From NCBI GenBank assembly GCA_934527325.1, contig CAKTAG010000001.1, forward strand, positions 29,075-93,074: DNA of 64,000 nucleotides. The letters are read 5' to 3'. Of this stretch, positions 16,895 to 24,614 are shown in pieces. This stretch comes from an uncultured Candidatus Soleaferrea sp. (GTDB taxonomy: Bacteria > Bacillota > Clostridia > Oscillospirales > Ruminococcaceae). The translations under genes were made by a program, and so were the position numbers. Every line of letters starts with the position of its first letter. Positions within the stretch are counted from its first letter, which is position 1. The notes under the pieces were generated by a model, which worked only from the letters and a program-made list of their open reading frames with translations, made no database searches and was not told the origin of the DNA.

Positions 16895-18628
16895 ATGAAA
16901 GATATTAACGGATTAAAAAAAGTTTTAGATGTTTTTATAGCATCTCTTATGGCAATCTCTTGTGTTACTCCAGTTGTGGCATCTAGTGAGTATGAAGATT
17001 TTGAAGTACCAGCTACAGCAACCCCTTCGGCAGCAACAGCAACTAGCGATGACCCATCAGCTAGAGATTGTGAAGTACCAGCAGCGGCAGCAGCAACTAG
17101 CGAAGTACCATCAGCTAGAGATTATGAAGTACCAGCAGCGGCAGCAGCAACTAGCGAAGTACCATCAGCTGAAGATTGTGAAGTACCAGCGGCAGCAGCA
17201 ACAGCAGTAGAGGATAAAGTTAAATTGCACTTTAAATGTAATAAACCAGGTGTATTGAAAACTGATTATAAAGAAAGTGAATGTAGTTATTGTAATGCTA
17301 GGTTTGATTTGGGAGAAGTTGTTAACAACGAATCTTTAATTTCAAAATCAGAGATAAAAGCTAAAAATTTAACTACAGGACAAGATGTTGTGTGTTATTG
17401 GGATCATGGAAGTTGGGGTTACTTTATGATTGTAAATGCAAACCCAGGTGATGAATTGGAAGTAACTATTACATTGCCAGATAGTGATGATGAAGCACCA
17501 GCAGCGGCGGCAGCAGTAACTAGTGATGGCCCATCAGCTAGAGATTGTGAAGTACCGGCTGCAGCTAGCGAAGTACCATCAGCTGAAGATTGTGAAGTAC
17601 CGGCTGCAGCTAGCGAAGTACCATCAGCTGAAGATTATGAAGTACCAGCTGCAGCAGCAGCAGTAGCAGATAAAGTTAAAGTTGTTTTTAAATGTAATGT
17701 ACCTGGTGCATTAGAAGTTGATAGTAAAGAAATAGATGTATATGGTGAGATATTAAATTTTGCTCCTGGAGCTGGTATAGTTAAAAATGGTTTTGATTTC
17801 CGAAACGCGGAGGAAATGGTTGGCCAGCAATGCATTGTTGAAATAAATAATGTTAGCAAAAAGATAAGCGTATTGCCATATGCAGGTGTAGAAGAAGTAG
17901 TTTTAAATATCACAGTAAGCATTCCAAATACAGTTGCAGTATGGCAAGATCCTAATTTGTTCCCTTTGTTAATTGCGCAACAGGCAGCAACAGGTGAATT
18001 ACATATTCCTGCTGGTGTTGGGTTAACGTATACAACTTTTGAGGGTATTGCTCCAGCTATATTGCAACAGTTTAGAACAATTGTATTTGATGGTGATGTA
18101 ACCATTGAAAACGTAACAGATAGACCATGTTTATATGATGGTCGAAGTGGTATTGGTGCATTTCGCGATTTTGAAAATTTAGAGAATTATATAGTAGTAG
18201 GTAGAGATTACAAAACAGATGAAGAGGTTAAGGCAAATGTTAGACAGGGGGAATTTTATTCTTATAACGGACTACTATGTAGGTATAGTGCAGTGCATGC
18301 AGGAAATCGAATACGAAACACTTATGCACTGTTAAGTTGCCCAAGAAATATGAATTTCCAATATGCAGTATTTGTGTTACCACAGCATATACAAACAATA
18401 GGTACATATGCAATAAGTAGTAATCCTCATATAAACTCTGTTGATGGAAGAAATATTATGTGTGCAATGAGGCGTGCAATGTTTAATTTGCAAAATCTTC
18501 AATCAGTTTTATGTAATATAAGTGAACGAAGATGCAATAGTGTTATTGTAAACTGTCCTAATTTTAGAATGTCAAGTAGCAGCTCAAGCAGCTCTAGTAG
18601 CTCAAGTAGTAGTTCTGGAAGGTTCTAG
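16895..18628 (+). CDS. Secreted protein with Pro/Ala repeats, degenerate BspA-like C-terminus and poly-Ser tail
   Basis: Unrecognised 577-residue exported protein. Residues 1-30 form a signal peptide (basic start, then VFIASLMAISCVTPVVASS). Repeats of ARDCEVPAAAAATSEVPS type cover about residues 50-105 and again about 205-255. Each repeat block is followed by a small domain beginning KLHFKCN or KVVFKCN. The C-terminal 250 residues contain ALLSCPRNM...VLPQHIQTIGTYAISSNPHI, reminiscent of BspA-type leucine-rich repeats (IP..V..IG..AF). It ends with about 15 Ser then GRF. It is cysteine-rich, with no LPXTG anchor. A surface or matrix role is inference. Confidence 0.8.
   Translation: MKDINGLKKVLDVFIASLMAISCVTPVVASSEYEDFEVPATATPSAATATSDDPSARDCEVPAAAAATSEVPSARDYEVPAAAAATSEVPSAEDCEVPAAAATAVEDKVKLHFKCNKPGVLKTDYKESECSYCNARFDLGEVVNNESLISKSEIKAKNLTTGQDVVCYWDHGSWGYFMIVNANPGDELEVTITLPDSDDEAPAAAAAVTSDGPSARDCEVPAAASEVPSAEDCEVPAAASEVPSAEDYEVPAAAAAVADKVKVVFKCNVPGALEVDSKEIDVYGEILNFAPGAGIVKNGFDFRNAEEMVGQQCIVEINNVSKKISVLPYAGVEEVVLNITVSIPNTVAVWQDPNLFPLLIAQQAATGELHIPAGVGLTYTTFEGIAPAILQQFRTIVFDGDVTIENVTDRPCLYDGRSGIGAFRDFENLENYIVVGRDYKTDEEVKANVRQGEFYSYNGLLCRYSAVHAGNRIRNTYALLSCPRNMNFQYAVFVLPQHIQTIGTYAISSNPHINSVDGRNIMCAMRRAMFNLQNLQSVLCNISERRCNSVIVNCPNFRMSSSSSSSSSSSSSSSGRF
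17041..17205 (+). repeat. In-frame 54-base tandem repeats
   Basis: About three 54-base units encode ARDCEVPAAAAATSEVPS, with Cys/Tyr and Arg/Glu switches between units. The block is GC-richer than its surroundings. It probably expands and contracts by recombination or slippage. Confidence 0.8.
17512..17665 (+). repeat. In-frame 45-base tandem repeats
   Basis: About three units encode CEVPAAASEVPSAED. They are a shorter version of the upstream 54-base unit in the same gene, so the two arrays share an origin. Confidence 0.8.
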
Positions 18629-18640
18629 TAAAATAGAAAA

Positions 18641-18768
18641 AGTTTGTTTGTAAAGGAAGAAAACTTGTTAAAATGAAAGATATTAACGGATTAAAAAAAG
18701 TTTTAGATGTTTTTATAGCATCTCTTATGGCAATCTCTTGTGTTACTCCAGTTATGGCATCTAGTGAG
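18641..18768 (+). repeat. Second copy of a 5' gene block (first copy about 16863-16989)
   Basis: The ribosome-binding region, start codon and signal-peptide coding sequence of the two secreted paralogues are almost identical over about 125 bases. The sequence after it diverges strongly. This pattern indicates a recent duplication or gene conversion limited to the 5' end. Confidence 0.8.
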
Positions 18769-19833
18769 TGTGAAGAACCTCCACCTCCTTTTTTTGACTT
18801 GCCTAAGATGATTAGATTTGGAGAATCAGCTGAAGATTGTGAAGTGCCAAAAACAGATAAATGTAGAGTTGTTTTTAAATGTAATGTACCTGATGCGTTA
18901 GAAGTTGATAGTAAAGAAATAAGTACACATTATAGTTTGTTAAATTTTACTCCTGGAGCTGGCATAATTAAAGATGGTTTTAGCTTTCAAAGTGTAGAAC
19001 CTGCAAGTAGCCGAGAATGTTATTTTGAAAAACTTGATGAAAAAAGAGGTACAGTAAATGAGTATGAATTACGGCCGTATGGTAGAAGAAATTTATTTTT
19101 AGATGTTACGGTAAAAATTCCAAACACAGTTGAAGCTTGGCAAGGTGTGAAAGAAATTCCAAATACAGCTGAAATATGGAATGAATCAGGATTATTACCT
19201 GGGTTAATTGCTCAACAGGCAGCAAAAGGGGATGTATTACATATTCCTGCTGGTGCTAAGTTAAAGTATACAACTTTTGATGGTATGGCTCCAGATACAT
19301 TGCAAAGATTTAAAACAGTTGTATTTGATGGTGATGTAATCATTGATAAAATAACAAATAGACAAACTTTATATTATGGTAAGAGTGGTATTGGTGCATT
19401 TCGCGAATTTAAGAATTTAGAGAATTATATAGTAGAGGGTAGAGATTACAAGACAGAGAAAGAGGCTTGGAACGAAGTTGATGAGCAGAAATGTGGTTGG
19501 GGGAAAGTAATAGTTTATTCTTATCACGGACAATTATGTGCGTTAGGTTACGTAAACGAAAATCGCTACGATTCAAGGAAGTTTCCTGCTTATGCATTAT
19601 TAAGTTGCCCAAAAAACATGAAATTCAAAGATTCGGTATTTGTGCTTCCAGGGCATATACAAACAATAGGTGCATATGCAATAAGTGGTAATCCTAATAT
19701 AGAGTGTGTTGATGCAAGAAAGATTAAACATACAATCAGGCATGCAATATTTGATTTACCAAATCTTCGAACAGTATATACAGAGAGATGTTACCGTATA
19801 GATGTTGTAAATTGTCCTAATTATGTTTTTTAA
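18673..19833 (+). CDS. Secreted paralogue with degenerate BspA-like C-terminus
   Basis: Unrecognised 386-residue exported protein, 44 bases after its paralogue. The first 30 residues and their DNA are nearly identical to those of the gene at 16895, whereas the rest is clearly diverged. It lacks the Pro/Ala repeats and poly-Ser tail. It keeps one VVFKCNVPDALEVDSKEI domain, PNTVEAW, the DILHIPAG-like segment (VLHIPAGAKL), and VLPGHIQTIGAYAISGNPNI. A CEEPPPPFF stretch follows the signal peptide. Probable co-transcription with the upstream gene; a terminator follows at 19881. Confidence 0.8.
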   Translation: MKDINGLKKVLDVFIASLMAISCVTPVMASSECEEPPPPFFDLPKMIRFGESAEDCEVPKTDKCRVVFKCNVPDALEVDSKEISTHYSLLNFTPGAGIIKDGFSFQSVEPASSRECYFEKLDEKRGTVNEYELRPYGRRNLFLDVTVKIPNTVEAWQGVKEIPNTAEIWNESGLLPGLIAQQAAKGDVLHIPAGAKLKYTTFDGMAPDTLQRFKTVVFDGDVIIDKITNRQTLYYGKSGIGAFREFKNLENYIVEGRDYKTEKEAWNEVDEQKCGWGKVIVYSYHGQLCALGYVNENRYDSRKFPAYALLSCPKNMKFKDSVFVLPGHIQTIGAYAISGNPNIECVDARKIKHTIRHAIFDLPNLRTVYTERCYRIDVVNCPNYVF

Positions 19834-19880
19834 AATCAGATTTAAAAATTTAAAATATACAATAAATAATATATAAGTAA

Positions 19881-19914
19881 AAAACACTACTTTTTAATAA
19901 AGTGGTGTTTTTTT
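19881..19914 (+). terminator. Terminator after the secreted paralogues
   Basis: An 11-bp stem AAAACACTACT/AGTGGTGTTTT with one G-T pair and a 9-base loop, ending in a T-run. Confidence 0.85.
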
Positions 19915-19920
19915 AACTAC

Positions 19921-20016
19921 TTGTGGTTGTCAGGCCTGTTCAAATGGCTTTTAGCACTGCTAGTAATCATACAATTATAGTGTTGAACAAACCACTGGCT
20001 TAGCTGGTGGTTTTGG
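19921..20016 (+). mobile_element. Possible end fragment of an IS200/IS605-type element
   Basis: TGTTCAA (19937-19943) and TTGAACA (19983-19989) are inverted. They are followed by an ACCACTGGC/GCTGGTGGT hairpin with a TTA loop and GGTTTTGG. Such subterminal palindromes resemble right ends of IS200/IS605 elements as I remember them. No transposase or TnpB is present. It could equally be a second terminator. Confidence 0.3.
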
Positions 20017-20076
20017 TTTAAGTGTAAAAAAGGTGGTATGAATACATTGTGTTGGTAGAGATTTTAACCAAAAGTG

Positions 20077-20151
20077 ACAATTTAAATTGTATATATTTTA
20101 TTTAAATTGTACAACATGTAAAATATTGTTATTGTGGAATATTTTACATGT
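20077..20151 (+). promoter_or_regulatory. Candidate operator array upstream of the 20242 gene
   Basis: Three elements lie in 75 bases. They are a 14-base perfect palindrome ACAATTTAAATTGT (20077-20090), a direct repeat TTTAAATTGTA at 20081 and 20101 (exactly 20 bp apart), and a 14-bp perfect inverted repeat ACATGTAAAATATT/AATATTTTACATGT (20114-20127 and 20138-20151). The last touches the -35 box. A repressor or response-regulator site is likely; the regulator is unknown. Confidence 0.5.
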
Positions 20152-20179
20152 TGACATGGTTTTTAATGTGTAATATACT
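20151..20179 (+). promoter_or_regulatory. Promoter of the small secreted protein
   Basis: TTGACA (20151-20156), 17-base spacer, TATACT (20174-20179). Confidence 0.8.
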
Positions 20180-20241
20180 ATATTATAGTGTATTTTTAAT
20201 TAAATTAATATTTTAGCAGTTAAAAAAGGAGGGGTGTTCAA

Positions 20242-20658
20242 ATGAATTTAAATATGAATTGCTGTAAAAAAATATTCAATGTATTTTTAGTTTTATTTGT
20301 AGTAATTTATTGTTGTGTACCTGTTTTAGCATCTAGTAACAGTAATGGAATGGTGCAAAATTTTGGTGTTGAAGATGTTGCTAGTAGTAAACAGCGTTAT
20401 AGTATTAGGTTTATAAATAATAATAGTTATTCAGTTGAGCTATTTGGTGCATCGCAAGATATTGTAATGAAAGAAGAAAATAGCATTATAAATTTAAACA
20501 TATTATTAAAAACAGATGAAAAACATAAAGTTACACATTATAAAATAATAATAGAAGATGAATTAAACTTTTGCACAATAGATAAGAAAGCTGCTGCTAG
20601 ATTTAAAATGCCTAGAAATAATATAATAGTAATTCCTATTTTTAATAGCGTAAAATAG
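20242..20658 (+). CDS. Small secreted protein of unknown function
   Basis: Unrecognised 138-residue product with a signal peptide (basic start with CCKK, a hydrophobic stretch IFNVFLVLFVVIYCCVPVLASS). The export signal resembles those of the two larger secreted proteins upstream. The mature part (about 105 residues) is lysine- and asparagine-rich and has a hydrophobic/charged alternation suggesting a beta fold. A strong AGGAGGGG ribosome site precedes the ATG. It has its own promoter with dense upstream symmetry, so it is probably regulated separately from its neighbours. Confidence 0.75.
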   Translation: MNLNMNCCKKIFNVFLVLFVVIYCCVPVLASSNSNGMVQNFGVEDVASSKQRYSIRFINNNSYSVELFGASQDIVMKEENSIINLNILLKTDEKHKVTHYKIIIEDELNFCTIDKKAAARFKMPRNNIIVIPIFNSVK

Positions 20659-20793
20659 CACAAAAGTTTGTATAAAAAATAAAACATTAACAATTGGCAG
20701 AATGTAGAAAAATAAATTCTAAAAGTAGATTTTGTTATTAAATTTATTTTTGGAATTTATTTTGTTTTTGCAAAGTAAATTTTTTCATAACTC

Positions 20794-20822
20794 TTGAATT
20801 TTATAGTGTGATAAGCTATAAT
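20794..20822 (+). promoter_or_regulatory. Promoter of yajC
   Basis: TTGAAT (20794-20799), 17-base spacer, TATAAT (20817-20822), about 50 bases before the yajC start. Confidence 0.75.
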
Positions 20823-20874
20823 ATTAATTGAATTAAATAGATTTTGTTTATTAATAGAAAGGGTTTGTTTTGTA

Positions 20875-21258
20875 ATGTATGGTAATTATGTAATTTTTTT
20901 AGCAAATACTACAGCGGCGCAGCAAGGTCAGGTTAAGCCACCAATGGCTGGGCTTAATATGATTTTTGTATTATTTTTTGTAGTTTTAATGTATTTTTTA
21001 ACTATAAGGCCACAGAAAAAAAAGGAAAAAGAAGCGGAACAATTAAGGTCTAACATAGATATAGGTGATGAAATAGTAACTATTGGTGGAATAATAGGTA
21101 CAGTAGTTTCTATAAAAGATGATTTTATTGTTATAGAAACTGGTGGCGATAGAAACAAAATTAGAATAAATAAATGGGCTATTCATTCTAATAATACTGC
21201 TACAGAAAGAAAGCAAAAGGAATCACAAGTTAAAAGTAAATTAAATAAAGAAAAATAA
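20875..21258 (+). CDS. yajC: Preprotein translocase subunit YajC
   Basis: The 127-residue product has one N-terminal transmembrane segment (about 28-45, ending FLTIRPQKKKEKE). The soluble domain has IDIGDEIVTIGGIIGTVVSI, the YajC pattern. YajC is an accessory of the Sec translocon. secD/secF are not adjacent. Its position just before the TIGR04086-SCIFF-maturase set is typical of Clostridia. Confidence 0.93.
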   Translation: MYGNYVIFLANTTAAQQGQVKPPMAGLNMIFVLFFVVLMYFLTIRPQKKKEKEAEQLRSNIDIGDEIVTIGGIIGTVVSIKDDFIVIETGGDRNKIRINKWAIHSNNTATERKQKESQVKSKLNKEK

Positions 21259-21408
21259 TAGCTGCATTGTTTTTGCATTTTTTTATTTGGTTTAATAAAC
21301 CAAAAAGTTATCATAAAAACATCTTTTAAAAACATATTATTTACTAAATGGTTTGTGTTAACCATAGTATTATTTTGTGTTGCTGTTTAAGGGAAAGGGT
21401 TTTTATAT

Positions 21409-21825
21409 ATGAAAGATGCAAAAATTAATAATGATGGATTTACAGAAATAACTGGCATTTTTAATCCATTAATAAAAGGAACATTAGTAGGTGTTATATC
21501 TATAATTTTACTTAGTGTGTTATTTGCTGTTATGGTTGGGTATTCTTTAATATCAACGTCTGCAATTAAATTAATTTCTATAATAACTTTATTTGTAGGT
21601 AGTTTGCTTGGGGCGTATGTAACAGCTAAAAAACATGGCTGCAATGGCATGTTTTTAGGTATAATTACTGGGTTGTTTATTTTGTTTTTAGTAATAGTAG
21701 CAGGCTTGTTATTTCAAACAATATCCTTTTGTGTAATAGATTTTTCTTTATTTTTTGTTAAACTTTTTGGCCTTATGTTAGCGGGTGCTATTGGTGGAAT
21801 AATTGGAATTAATGTAAGGCAATAA
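21409..21825 (+). CDS. TIGR04086-type membrane protein
   Basis: The 138-residue product has four hydrophobic segments (about 22-45, 50-68, 78-102, 108-132), and a short soluble N-terminus. Its size, topology and position between yajC and SCIFF match the TIGR04086 membrane protein family of Clostridia. The function is unknown. The ribosome site is AAGGG. Confidence 0.7.
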   Translation: MKDAKINNDGFTEITGIFNPLIKGTLVGVISIILLSVLFAVMVGYSLISTSAIKLISIITLFVGSLLGAYVTAKKHGCNGMFLGIITGLFILFLVIVAGLLFQTISFCVIDFSLFFVKLFGLMLAGAIGGIIGINVRQ

Positions 21826-21981
21826 TGTATGTTAATCTGTTAATATCAGTTAGCTTAATATTTACCACTGTTAAGTTGCTGTTTATTATAAATAACGGCT
21901 CTGTTTATTGAGCTGCTAATTTTTTATATATTACAATACCTAAAAAATTATTTATAGCTTAATATGTAAGGGGGGAACAAC

Positions 21982-22122
21982 ATGAAATTTGTTAAAACTT
22001 TAAATTCTGATGTTTTAAAAAAATCTACAGTAAAAGGTGGTTGTGGGGAATGCCAAGCATCATGCCAATCTGCTTGTAAATCATCTTGTACAACAGCTAA
22101 CCAAAAATGTGAAAAAAAATAA
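21982..22122 (+). CDS. scfA: SCIFF ranthipeptide precursor (six cysteines in forty-five residues)
   Basis: This 46-codon gene encodes MKFVKTLNSDVLKKSTVKG followed by a core with six cysteines in the spacing CGEC-QASC-QSAC-KSSC-TTANQKC. That is the SCIFF signature, a peptide nearly universal in Clostridia. The adjacent radical-SAM maturase links core cysteines to another residue by thioether bonds, making a ranthipeptide; threonine is the known partner in characterised cases. The biological role is unsettled, with quorum sensing among the proposals. A GGGGGG ribosome site precedes the ATG. Confidence 0.97.
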   Translation: MKFVKTLNSDVLKKSTVKGGCGECQASCQSACKSSCTTANQKCEKK

Positions 22123-22181
22123 TTTTTTGCCGCCTTATTTTAGACGGCAGAAATTGTATTAAAAAAGTTGTAAAAAACTTA

Positions 22182-22236
22182 TTAAAAATTGCGTTAGAAA
22201 AGTTTGGGACGGTAGATTTTTCTAGCGCAATTTTTA
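22182..22236 (+). promoter_or_regulatory. Long hairpin between SCIFF and its maturase
   Basis: A 19-bp inverted repeat (TAAAAATTGCGTTAGAAAA and its complement with one G-T pair) encloses about 16 bases. A smaller GCCG/CGGC hairpin lies just upstream at about 22130-22150. Neither has a strong T-run, so the structure may limit read-through or protect the peptide mRNA rather than terminate fully. Confidence 0.6.
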
Positions 22237-22282
22237 ATAAACAAAATTAATATATTTTATATACAAGGAGAAATGAATTATT

Positions 22283-23698
22283 TTGATACATAAATATTAT
22301 TTGAATGGATTATATATATTGTTGGATGTTAATAGTGGAGCTGTACATATAGTAAATAAAATTATCTTTGATATATTAGATTACATATCTTTACCATTAC
22401 CTGAAGAATGCCCAGAAAATATTTTAAATAGTGAGGGGTTAAAACTTTACAGTAGGCAAGATATTGTAGATGGATATAATGAAATAAAATATTTATTTAA
22501 AATAGGGCAATTGTTTAGCGAAGATGAATATGAAAAATTTGTTAATAATCAGTTTAAAATGCCAGTTAAAGCGGTTTGCCTGCATGTTGCCCATGATTGT
22601 AATTTAAGATGTAAATATTGTTTTGCTTCAACGGGAAATTTTGGACGTAACAGAGAATTGATGTCTGTAGATGTAGGTAAAAAGGCAATTGATTTTTTAT
22701 TAAAGCATTCAGAAGGTAGAAAGAATTTAGAGCTCGATTTTTTTGGTGGGGAACCACTTATGAATTTTGATGTAGTTAAAGAAATAGTAAAATATGCTAG
22801 AGAACAAGAAAAAATATATAATAAAAATTTTAGGTTTACAATAACTACTAACGGAATATTATTAGATGATGACAAAATAGATTTTATAAATAAAGAGATG
22901 TCTAACGTTGTTTTATCATTAGATGGTAGAAAAGAAGTTAATGATAAAATGCGCCCAACATTTAATGGTAAAGGCTCTTATGATGTTATAGTGCCTAAGT
23001 TTAAGAAATTAGTGACAAAACGTGGTGGTGATAAATATTACATTAGAGGTACATTTACTGCAAATAATTTAGATTTTACTAATGATATAATTCATTTTGC
23101 AGATTTGGGGTTTGACCAAATTTCAATAGAGCCGGTTGTTACAGATTTAAAAAACGATTATGCAATAACATATGATGATATACCTAAAATATTTAATGAG
23201 TATGAAACTTTGTTAAACGAGATGATAAGAAGGTATAAAAATAAACAAAGTTTAATAAGTAATGGCGGCGATGTAGATAATATAGATAATGTTGATAAGC
23301 CGTTTAATTTTTTTCATTTTATGGTAGATTTAGAACAAGGTCCTTGTGCAATAAAAAGGCTAAGAGGTTGTGGAAGTGGTAATGAATATGTAGCTATTAC
23401 TCCTAAAGGTGATATATACCCATGCCACCAGTTTGTAGGTATGCCAGAATGGAAGATGGGTAGTGTTATTGATGATAGTTTTGATTTGAAAATAAAAAAA
23501 ATTTTTGCAGATACAAACATATATACTAAAGAAGATTGTAGAAATTGTTGGGCAAAATTTTATTGTAGTGGAGGTTGTAGTGCAAATAATTTACTATATG
23601 CAGGGGCGTTAAATAAACCATATAAACTTAGTTGCGAGATGATGAAAAAAAGGTTAGAATGTGCTATAATGTTAAGAGCAGTTGAAAAAGGTTTTTAG
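22283..23698 (+). CDS. scfB: SCIFF radical SAM/SPASM maturase
   Basis: The 471-residue product is the thioether-forming maturase of SCIFF. The N-terminal recognition domain (MIHKYYLNGLYILLDVNSGAVHIVN) resembles an RRE. The radical-SAM cluster motif is CNLRCKYC (about residue 110), followed by GGEPLMN. The C-terminal SPASM region has the extra cysteines (GCGSGNEY...YPCHQFVG, then CRNCWAKFYCSGGCSANN). The start is TTG at 22283, behind AAGGAG at 22265-22270; the ATG at 22273 is out of frame. MIHK matches family starts. Confidence 0.96.
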   Translation: MIHKYYLNGLYILLDVNSGAVHIVNKIIFDILDYISLPLPEECPENILNSEGLKLYSRQDIVDGYNEIKYLFKIGQLFSEDEYEKFVNNQFKMPVKAVCLHVAHDCNLRCKYCFASTGNFGRNRELMSVDVGKKAIDFLLKHSEGRKNLELDFFGGEPLMNFDVVKEIVKYAREQEKIYNKNFRFTITTNGILLDDDKIDFINKEMSNVVLSLDGRKEVNDKMRPTFNGKGSYDVIVPKFKKLVTKRGGDKYYIRGTFTANNLDFTNDIIHFADLGFDQISIEPVVTDLKNDYAITYDDIPKIFNEYETLLNEMIRRYKNKQSLISNGGDVDNIDNVDKPFNFFHFMVDLEQGPCAIKRLRGCGSGNEYVAITPKGDIYPCHQFVGMPEWKMGSVIDDSFDLKIKKIFADTNIYTKEDCRNCWAKFYCSGGCSANNLLYAGALNKPYKLSCEMMKKRLECAIMLRAVEKGF

Positions 23699-23871
23699 GC
23701 ATAAAAATATTTTTAGTTAAATTTTAGGTTTACTGTTGTAAACTTTAAGATGTAAAAGTTTTTTTATAACTTGCATGTTTTTCTTAATTAATTTAATATA
23801 GCTAATAATAAAATATTTGTTGTGTAGAAATTGTTTTATACACTAAGCTTTTAGGGAATGGAGAATAATTT

Positions 23872-24567
23872 ATGAAAAAAATATTAGTGGTTGAAGATGA
23901 AGATGCGATAAGAGAATTTATAGTAATTAATTTAAAAAGGGCAGGTTATGAAGTAGTTAACGTTGCTAATGGAGAGGATGCATTAGAAATATTTAATAAA
24001 GATAAAAATCAGTTTCAGGTTGCTGTGTTAGATATTATGATGCCAGGAATAGATGGTTTTGAAGTTTGTAAAGAAATAAGGCGCAGTAATAGTAAAATGG
24101 GTATTATTATGCTATCGGCTAAATCACAAGAGATGGACAAAGTTAGCGGGTTGATGATGGGCGCAGATGACTACATGGTGAAACCTTTTAGCCCATCGGA
24201 ACTAGTTGCTAGGGTAGATGCAGTTAGTAGAAGAGTTTGTATGGTTATTGAAACAGAAAATAAAGATAAACTTATATCGGGGCCGTTTGTTATTGATTTT
24301 AAAAGCAAAGCGGTTTATAAATTAAATTCGGAAATAGACCTTACACAAATAGAATTTCAATTGATGGAATTTTTTATGAAAAATCCAGATGTAGCTAAAG
24401 ATAGGCAAGAGATATTGACAAATGTTTGGGGTAACGATTATAGTGGAGATATAAAAATAGTAGATGTAAACATAAGACGTTTAAGGGTAAAAATAGAAGA
24501 TGATCCATCTGACCCTAAATATATTGTAACCGTGTGGGGTTATGGGTATAAGTGGGGTATAAAATAA
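23872..24567 (+). CDS. OmpR/PhoB-family response regulator
   Basis: The 231-residue product has a receiver domain with the acidic pair (VVEDED), the phospho-acceptor Asp in VLDIMMPGIDG (about D52), and Lys in MVKPFSP. The C-terminal winged-helix domain ends VTVWGYGYKWG, typical of OmpR types. It lies 47 bases before its probable partner kinase. The regulated genes cannot be told from sequence; the family often acts on envelope or phosphate stress. Confidence 0.93.
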   Translation: MKKILVVEDEDAIREFIVINLKRAGYEVVNVANGEDALEIFNKDKNQFQVAVLDIMMPGIDGFEVCKEIRRSNSKMGIIMLSAKSQEMDKVSGLMMGADDYMVKPFSPSELVARVDAVSRRVCMVIETENKDKLISGPFVIDFKSKAVYKLNSEIDLTQIEFQLMEFFMKNPDVAKDRQEILTNVWGNDYSGDIKIVDVNIRRLRVKIEDDPSDPKYIVTVWGYGYKWGIK

Positions 24568-24614
24568 AAAGTGAAAAATTGCAATGTTAATTAAATTTTA
24601 CAAGGAGGATTTTT

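Noticed and set aside
16962..17210. Gln-rich plus-strand frame
   Set aside because: It is an out-of-frame reading of the Ala/Pro repeat array in the secreted protein.
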